Made by a program: the position numbers and the translations under genes. A stretch of DNA of 64,000 nt from Rivularia sp. MS3 (lineage in GTDB: Bacteria; Cyanobacteriota; Cyanobacteriia; Cyanobacteriales; Nostocaceae): assembly GCA_019192545.1 (NCBI GenBank), contig JAHCMI010000019.1, positions 1-64,000 on the forward strand, read 5' to 3'. Numbering within the stretch: the stretch's first letter is position 1; every line of letters begins with the position of its first letter. The notes beneath the pieces were generated by a model. It did not search any database. It was given only the letters and a program-made list of their open reading frames with translations, and had not been told where the DNA came from. This document shows positions 58,875-64,000 of this stretch, piece by piece.

Positions 58875-59732
58875 ATGAAAGAATTAAAAAAGCATTTAAG
58901 AAAAATTGCTGATAACACAAATCGTCCTTTAGAAGAGATACTAACTTACCATTTACTTGAGGGCGTTTTACGTAGAGTTGCTGATTCAAATTACGGTGAT
59001 GAATTAGTTTTGCGTGGTGGAATGCTGACTCGACTTTGGGTTGCACCGGAACGAAGAACTGCTGAAGATGTTGACTTTTTAGGTTTGTACTCTTTTGATA
59101 TTGAAATAACAAAAGAAAAATTTAAACGCATTCTTGAAAATACATCTTTTACAGATGAAGTGATATTCGATATTGACTCTTTAGAAGTCACGGGAATTTG
59201 GTTAGAAACCGAATATCCAGGAGCGCGAGTTAATGTTAATGCTGCATTTGCAGATTATCAAAAGAATATTCAAATAGATGTAGGTTTTGGAGATCCAATA
59301 GTACCATCGCCGCAATGGATTGATTATCCAACATTAACTACAGAAGAATCAAATAAATATAAATTGCAGGCTGTAACCCCAGAAACCATGTTTGGCTGGA
59401 AGCTTCACGGTTTAGTAGAAAATAGAATGTCGCAGTGGCGACCTAAAGATTTATACGATTTAATGCTATTTACTTTATATGTAGAATTAGATGAAACTTT
59501 AGTAAAACCGGCGATTATTACAGCTTTTAACAGCCGCAATACAACTTTTAAAGATGTTTACTACATGTTATCTAATCCACAATGGTGGGATAGAAGTAAA
59601 AATCGTAGTAAATGGAAATGGTATATTCGTAAAAAACCAAAACAAACAATGCCGGATTTTCTAGAGATTGTGGCGATTGTAACGCAAAAGTGGGCTAGTA
59701 CCGTCAGAGAAATAGCGGAAGCAACTTCGTAA
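58875..59732 (+). CDS. AbiEii/AbiGii-like nucleotidyltransferase
   Basis: 285 residues, DNA polymerase beta-type nucleotidyltransferase of the AbiEii (DUF1814) family. The core has LRGGMLTRLW (Gly48-Gly49), then RRTAEDVDFLG with Asp65 and Asp67 as metal ligands; a later strand has IDVGFGDPIV, and the C-terminal Lys/Asp motif is RPKDLYDLML near residue 190. AbiEii toxins transfer nucleotides, for example to tRNA, and act in phage defence or as toxin-antitoxin effectors. The usual AbiEi antitoxin is absent; the preceding gene encodes an unrelated duplicated-domain protein. It is followed by a strong terminator at 59754. Confidence 0.85.
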   Translation: MKELKKHLRKIADNTNRPLEEILTYHLLEGVLRRVADSNYGDELVLRGGMLTRLWVAPERRTAEDVDFLGLYSFDIEITKEKFKRILENTSFTDEVIFDIDSLEVTGIWLETEYPGARVNVNAAFADYQKNIQIDVGFGDPIVPSPQWIDYPTLTTEESNKYKLQAVTPETMFGWKLHGLVENRMSQWRPKDLYDLMLFTLYVELDETLVKPAIITAFNSRNTTFKDVYYMLSNPQWWDRSKNRSKWKWYIRKKPKQTMPDFLEIVAIVTQKWASTVREIAEATS

Positions 59733-59753
59733 TTTTCTGCTTTAATTTAAATT

Positions 59754-59785
59754 AAAAACCCGGTTTTTCAAAAAACCGGGTTTTT
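59754..59785. terminator. Bidirectional terminator between the NTase gene and ctaB
   Basis: AAAAACCCGGTTTTT and AAAAAACCGGGTTTTT form a GC-core, A/T-flanked stem with T runs on both strands. It separates convergent genes and can terminate either. Confidence 0.85.
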
Positions 59786-59807
59786 AAAGTTTAAATTTAA
59801 CGAACTC

Positions 59808-60764
59808 TCAACCGATAAATAAATTCAATTTATCCCCAAAAAAACTGACAACGCGATGAGTTATGGGCAAACTATCAATTACCATACCCAAACACAACAA
59901 CATCATATAAGAAATGGAATAGAGAAACATTCCTTTAGCCAAACTGCGATCTTGAGGATTATGTAATAATTGCCACGCCTTGCGAATAAATACCGCTCCC
60001 AAACACAAAGCAATAATTGAGTAGATAATTCCTACAGAATGCAAGGGATAAACTAGTAAAAATGTTGCTGCGACCGTTAGCAAAGTGTACCACCAAATTT
60101 GCTTCACTGTTGCTTCTTCTCCAGCAACTACTGGTAGCATTGGCACATTTACAGATGCGTAATCATCCTTAATCATCAATGCCAAAGACCAAAAATGTGG
60201 TGGAGTCCAAACAAAGACAATCGCAAATAGTAACCATGCAGTAAAGCTTAAAGTACCCGTTACCGCAGCCCAACCAACCAAAGCAGGAATTGCTCCTGCG
60301 GCTCCGCCAATGACAATATTTTGAGTGCTGCTGCGCTTGAGCCAATGAGTGTAAATTAACAGATAAAACACAATCCCGGACATTGCTAAGAAAGCAGAAA
60401 GCAAATTAGCAAATATGCTAAGCAACGCAAAAGAAAGTACGGCTAAAACGATAGCAAAAATTAAAGCATCGCGGGGTTGTACTCTACCCGAAGGTATGGG
60501 GCGATGGCGGGTACGCTCCATATCATAATCAATATCCCGGTCGTAAATACAGTTGATTGTTTGGGCGCTAGCAGCTGCTAAAGTACCACCAGCAAGAGTT
60601 ACTAATAACAGTACGGGGTTAACCTCTCCCGATGCGGCTATCCACATGCTTCCAGCAGTTGTAATTAGCAGTAAAGGGATAATGCGAGGTTTAGTTAGCT
60701 GATAGTAACTTTGAATAACTTGTAAAAACGTAGAGTGTCGTGGAGAGACATTTGTCTCAATCAT
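59808..60764 (-). CDS. ctaB: Protoheme IX farnesyltransferase (heme O synthase)
   Basis: 318 residues, UbiA superfamily, about nine membrane segments. It adds the farnesyl group of farnesyl-PP to heme b to form heme O. The diphosphate-binding motif is [20 protein letters not shown], with Asn71, Asp75 and Asp79; the second Asp-rich loop with [17 protein letters not shown] is also present. The N-terminal [20 protein letters not shown] is typical of cyanobacterial CtaB. It is downstream of ctaA with a gap of 176 bases on the same strand. Heme O is the substrate of CtaA. Confidence 0.95.
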   Translation of the reverse strand: MIETNVSPRHSTFLQVIQSYYQLTKPRIIPLLLITTAGSMWIAASGEVNPVLLLVTLAGGTLAAASAQTINCIYDRDIDYDMERTRHRPIPSGRVQPRDALIFAIVLAVLSFALLSIFANLLSAFLAMSGIVFYLLIYTHWLKRSSTQNIVIGGAAGAIPALVGWAAVTGTLSFTAWLLFAIVFVWTPPHFWSLALMIKDDYASVNVPMLPVVAGEEATVKQIWWYTLLTVAATFLLVYPLHSVGIIYSIIALCLGAVFIRKAWQLLHNPQDRSLAKGMFLYSISYMMLLCLGMVIDSLPITHRVVSFFGDKLNLFIG

Positions 60765-60836
60765 CTTGGTAATGGTTCCTTATTTTTTAACAATTTATAT
60801 GCTGTTTTTGCCTTCGCAGGCTGTTAGCGTCGAACT

Positions 60837-60950
60837 TTTCAGTTATCAGTTACCAGTGAGCAGTGAGCAGTGAGCAGCGAACAATTGCTAATTGAGAATT
60901 CACAACTAACAACTAACCACTAAATACTAAATACTAACAACTAAGCACTA
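60837..60950. repeat. Short tandem repeats between ctaB and ctaA
   Basis: CAGTGAGCAGTGAGCAGTGA at about 60854-60873 and then AACTAACAACTAACCACTAA and ACTAAATACTAAATACTAAC runs. The same families occur throughout the window; here they end at the ctaA stop codon. Confidence 0.8.
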
Positions 60951-61918
60951 ACATCACTTGTAACAGATGAATTCAACTCTGTGTTGTAACCCGAAATACT
61001 ACGAGTGTCCATCCAATCACGTATTGCAAGTACTGTAAAAACAACTAATGTCCCTAGTAAAGAAGCTCCTATCGCCTGATGAGTAACGGTTAAAAGTTCC
61101 ACCTGCAAATGTAAGCGAAAAGTAGCAAATCCTAAGACAATTTGTAGAATTAGCAACCCACCAGCGTAATTAGCCAGTTTTCGTAAAGCTGGATGTAGTG
61201 CTGGAGTGCGCCACGACAAAAATACTAAGGCTAATGTTGCTACGGTTGGCGGTAGCAAACCAAAAATATGAGTGTACATAACGGTACAGAGACGATCCCC
61301 GCCAAAACATTGATGTAAAGCCCAGCGCGAACCGACTAAAGCACCTAATAAGCTTTGTAAATAAACAAAGAGGCTAGCAGTGAAAGATATTGCGGGTAAT
61401 TTACCAACAGTTCCTGTGGCTTTGTAAGGTGTGAGTGCCGTACCAATAATCAGCAAAGTGGTGAAGAAGAACAATGCCGTCCCCAAATGAGCGGTAACAA
61501 TATCAAACCGCAAAAGCTGTGTAACTGTAAGCCCTCCCAAAATACCCTGGAAGACAATCAAAAACAAAGCAAATGTAGAAGCCCAAGGCAGCCATTTAGG
61601 TAAATCTCGACGACTCCACCAAGACATTCCTACCAAAGCTAAAGCGCTAAAACCAATCAATGCAGCATCCAATCGGTGAAACCATTCTAGGAAAACCTGC
61701 AAATTCATTTGTTTAGTCGGTACAATTTCCCCGTAACAAAGAGGCCAATCCGGACAAGCAAGTCCAGCATTCATCACGCGGGTAGCACTACCGATTGCCA
61801 TCAAAATCAAAGTGGCGATCGCCATCTTCCACACAAGCTTGCGAATTCTATCTTTTTGCGATTGTTGCTGTGTTGTCGCAACTTGGTTTTGTTGTTCTAA
61901 AACAAATTGGCTCATCAA
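60941..61918 (-). CDS. ctaA: Heme A synthase (CtaA/COX15)
   Basis: 325 residues, eight-helix membrane protein. Key histidines appear in WFHRLDAALIGF (FHR motif), VTAHLGTALFFF, ALHQCFGGDRLC (loop with Cys pair) and VTHQAIGASLLG. The first helix starts after a 25-residue Gln-rich N-terminal segment. It converts heme O to heme A for the aa3-type oxidase, so it works directly downstream of CtaB. It is upstream of ctaB in the same direction. It is divergent from ctaC across 427 non-coding bases. The C-terminus is short and Ser-rich (NSSVTSDVSA), partly repeat-derived. Confidence 0.95.
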   Translation of the reverse strand: MMSQFVLEQQNQVATTQQQSQKDRIRKLVWKMAIATLILMAIGSATRVMNAGLACPDWPLCYGEIVPTKQMNLQVFLEWFHRLDAALIGFSALALVGMSWWSRRDLPKWLPWASTFALFLIVFQGILGGLTVTQLLRFDIVTAHLGTALFFFTTLLIIGTALTPYKATGTVGKLPAISFTASLFVYLQSLLGALVGSRWALHQCFGGDRLCTVMYTHIFGLLPPTVATLALVFLSWRTPALHPALRKLANYAGGLLILQIVLGFATFRLHLQVELLTVTHQAIGASLLGTLVVFTVLAIRDWMDTRSISGYNTELNSSVTSDVSA

Positions 61919-62345
61919 ATTTATCCCTTCTTATGCCCGACAATCCGAGCTAGCTGCATTGTCCAAAAGGTGAACTACATGTTTTCTTCATTTACACCCT
62001 AGCGTAAACATCGGGATTTTATTCAAACCCTTTACTTATACTCTGGATCGCGAATCAAAAATGTAGCCAAAAGCTTTAGAGATTTTTTATGTTGTGATTA
62101 ATTGATCGAAGATAATTAAGATTGATAATCGAGAATATGTAATTGACAATCGGAAAACAATAACAAAATTGTTCGGTTTCCACTAAAACAAACTTTTTTT
62201 CCGTTTCCTTGTCTCCTGATTACAATTACGGAGTCTAAAAAATAATAAAGATTTTTACTTGTAGCACTCAATGCTCATTGCCTACACTAACTTAGTATGT
62301 GAGTAGTTCTAAATAATCTAGTAAAACCGTTAACTATTATCAACC
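61919..62345. other. Divergent promoter region of the cta locus
   Basis: 427 bases between ctaA (minus) and ctaC (plus). AT-rich; no gene. It must contain the promoters of both arms of the oxidase locus. No confident -35/-10 pair or operator is picked out. Confidence 0.5.
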
Positions 62346-63362
62346 GTGAATATTCCAAGTACAATCTGGACATTATTAATTGGTATCTTGCTGACACTAG
62401 CCAGTTTTTGGCTGGGACAAAATCATGGTTTACTGCCTCCAGCCGCTTCGGATGAAGCTTTTTTAGTGGATGGCTTGTTCAATACGATGATGACTGTTTC
62501 GGCAGGTATTTTTCTTATTGTTGAAGGAGTGTTGATTTTCAGCGCTATCAAATACCGTCGTCGTAAAGGAGATGATGCGGATGCCGAACCAATTCATGGG
62601 AATGTGCCGTTAGAAATTCTGTGGACGGCAATTCCAGCTATCATTGTTCTAGGTATTTCTGTTTATAGCTTTGATGTATATAACTCAATAGGTGGGTTTA
62701 GTCCTCACGATGTTCAGGAATCTCCTATAGCTCCAAGCGCCACATCAATGCCTGGTGCAGCTATTGCAGCAACATTGGACGAGACACCCGATGTTAGAAA
62801 TATCGATCAACTCCCCGAAAAAGAAAATGCTCCCGGAATGGGTATCGTTTCTCCGACTTTGGGAGCGACTCCCGAAAATCAGCAGACGCAGCCCGATTTG
62901 GTAGTAAAAGTAACTGGTTTGCAGTACGCTTTTCTGTTTAACTATCCCGAAAGTGGTGTTTTATCTGGTGAATTACATGTACCTCTGGGTAAAGAAGTTT
63001 ACCTTGACATGGCTGCTAACGATGTAATTCATGCTTTTTGGGTGCCAGAATTTCGTTTAAAGCAAGATTTGATTCCTGGAAGACAAACACAACTTCGCTT
63101 TACACCTAAGAAAGTAGGAGATTATAAGTTGATTTGTGCCGAACTTTGCGGTCCCTATCACGGTGCAATGAATACAACCGTTGTTGTTCAATCACCAGAA
63201 GATTTTGATAGTTGGATTAAAGAACAGCAAGTTGCTAGCAAAGAAATTATGAATCAAGCAGTGGCTGTTAATTCCGCAGAATTATCAGCCGACGAATTTC
63301 TTGCTCCCTATACTAACCAAATGGGAATTACCTCAGATACCTTAAAGCAAATTCGCAATTAG
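62346..63362 (+). CDS. ctaC: Cytochrome c oxidase subunit II
   Basis: 338 residues from a GTG at 62346. Two membrane helices (residues 7-24 and about 43-68, with a third hydrophobic stretch near 90-110) anchor a periplasmic or lumenal cupredoxin domain. CuA ligands are His in DVIHAFWVPEF and the cluster CAELCGPYHGAM (two Cys, His, Met), all present. A Pro/Ala-rich insert (about 125-185, SPIAPSATSMPGAAIAA onward) lies between helix and cupredoxin and is longer than in many homologues. It carries electrons from cytochrome c to subunit I. It is followed after 89 repeat-filled bases by ctaD. Confidence 0.95.
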   Translation: MNIPSTIWTLLIGILLTLASFWLGQNHGLLPPAASDEAFLVDGLFNTMMTVSAGIFLIVEGVLIFSAIKYRRRKGDDADAEPIHGNVPLEILWTAIPAIIVLGISVYSFDVYNSIGGFSPHDVQESPIAPSATSMPGAAIAATLDETPDVRNIDQLPEKENAPGMGIVSPTLGATPENQQTQPDLVVKVTGLQYAFLFNYPESGVLSGELHVPLGKEVYLDMAANDVIHAFWVPEFRLKQDLIPGRQTQLRFTPKKVGDYKLICAELCGPYHGAMNTTVVVQSPEDFDSWIKEQQVASKEIMNQAVAVNSAELSADEFLAPYTNQMGITSDTLKQIRN

Positions 63363-63440
63363 GAATCGGGAGTTAGGAGTTAGGAGTTATTACTAACAAC
63401 TAACGCCTAACTAACTACTAAAAACTAAGAACTAATAACT
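63361..63440. repeat. Short tandem repeats between ctaC and ctaD
   Basis: GGGAGTTAGGAGTTAGGAGT is followed by AACTAACAACTAACGCCTAA and ACTAAGAACTAATAACTA units. The run starts at the ctaC stop codon and fills most of the gap inside an operon. Confidence 0.8.
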
Positions 63441-63451
63441 ATCAAACTTTT

Positions 63452-64000
63452 ATGACACAAGCACAGATGGAACCATCAGCCCATACAGCTGAGACTTCCC
63501 ACAATCGTCAGAGAAAATGGTGGGAGTATTTTACTTTCAATACTGACCACAAGGTAATTGGAATTCAGTATTTAGTCACTACCTTCATTTTTTACTGTAT
63601 CGGTGGTGTAATGGCGGATTTAGTTCGTACCGAACTGCGAACCCCCGCATCAGATTTTGTCAGTCCGGAACTTTACAACGGTTTATTTACCCTGCACGCC
63701 ACAATCATGATTTTTCTGTGGATTGTGCCAGCAGGTGCGGGTTTTGCTAATTACCTGCTTCCGTTGATGATTGGGGCGGAAGATATGGCATTTCCCAAAT
63801 TAAATGCTCTTGCCTTCTGGATTGTGCCTCCTTCTGGAATTTTGCTAATTACCAGTTTGGCTTTGGGTGATGCACCGGATGCAGGTTGGACTTCTTATCC
63901 TCCTCTAAGTTTGGTCACCGGGCAAGTTGGTGAGGCAATTTGGATTGCCAGTATTTTGTTACTAGGAACGTCATCTATATTGGGTTCAATCAATTTCCTA
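63452..64000 (+). CDS. ctaD: Cytochrome c oxidase subunit I (partial, runs off window)
   Basis: An ATG at 63452 opens MTQAQMEPSAHTAETSHNRQ, then RKWWEYFTFNTDHKVIGIQY, the typical cyanobacterial CtaD start. 183 codons are present before the window ends. The first helices are seen, including the heme a ligand region LYNGLFTLHATIMIFLWIVP (His of TLHAT) and GFANYLLPLMIGAEDMAFP. It is the catalytic subunit with heme a, heme a3 and CuB; the CuB ligands would lie beyond the end. It follows ctaC in one operon (89-base gap made of repeats). Confidence 0.95.
   Translation, partial: MTQAQMEPSAHTAETSHNRQRKWWEYFTFNTDHKVIGIQYLVTTFIFYCIGGVMADLVRTELRTPASDFVSPELYNGLFTLHATIMIFLWIVPAGAGFANYLLPLMIGAEDMAFPKLNALAFWIVPPSGILLITSLALGDAPDAGWTSYPPLSLVTGQVGEAIWIASILLLGTSSILGSINFL

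Overview
This window is chromosomal DNA from a cyanobacterium, most likely a filamentous Nostocales-type organism (Rivularia/Calothrix-like; this is inference). The evidence is the low GC content, many HIP1 palindromes (GCGATCGC, for example near 9113, 12738, 20593, 28886, 39968 and 55917), abundant short tandem repeats of the CAGTGAG / AACAGTT / CCAATTA type between genes, several small proteins of cyanobacterial character, and a respiratory cta locus beside large multi-domain sensor kinases.

Layout. 1-6100 holds housekeeping and conserved genes on the minus strand: a tRNA uridine hydroxylase (trhO), two tandem small membrane paralogues, an M48 metallopeptidase with TPRs, a beta-rich hypothetical protein and a DUF938 methyltransferase. 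6300-7910 is a small accessory pocket: an HNH-nuclease gene and the 3' stub of a lost upstream gene, lying against the 3' end of tRNA-Val(UAC). 8350-9855 carries a DUF2227 membrane protein and mazG. 11265-17307 is a signalling region with a CheY-like regulator, two hybrid/response-regulator histidine kinases and a NarL/LuxR regulator, separated by long AT-rich non-coding DNA. 17457-20768 holds a secreted protein, a zinc alcohol dehydrogenase, a zinc-ribbon miniprotein and a family-4 glycosyltransferase.

21546-40648 is one co-directional exopolysaccharide cluster on the minus strand. In transcription order it encodes a CapD/PglF-type nucleotide-sugar dehydratase, a DUF4874/DUF4832 secreted protein, a MurJ/Wzx-type flippase, two GT4 glycosyltransferases, an O-antigen-ligase/Wzy polymerase, two more GT4 enzymes, a priming sugar-phosphate transferase, a PIG-L deacetylase, a PhyH dioxygenase, a FemAB/GNAT-like acyltransferase, a DegT aminotransferase, and finally a Wzz/BY-kinase chain-length regulator. 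Together these suffice for a Wzx/Wzy-type polymer containing an amino-deoxy sugar, with unusual tailoring by PhyH, PIG-L and the acyltransferase.

41917-46010 has ilvN, a thioredoxin-domain (DUF255) protein, a putative 53-residue secreted peptide and clpP. 46488-56313 holds a lone response regulator and two giant tandem CheB-CheR-PAS-kinase-receiver proteins. 56588-59732 has a ferredoxin/metallo-beta-lactamase fusion, a decayed hicBA toxin-antitoxin relic, and a two-gene unit pairing an internally duplicated protein with an AbiEii-like nucleotidyltransferase. 59808-64000 is the cytochrome c oxidase locus, with ctaB and ctaA divergent from ctaC and ctaD; ctaD runs off the window end.

The best candidates for something undescribed are the AbiEii-like pair with its unfamiliar partner (58161-59732), the PhyH/PIG-L/FemAB tailoring set in the polysaccharide cluster, and the HNH pocket at tRNA-Val.
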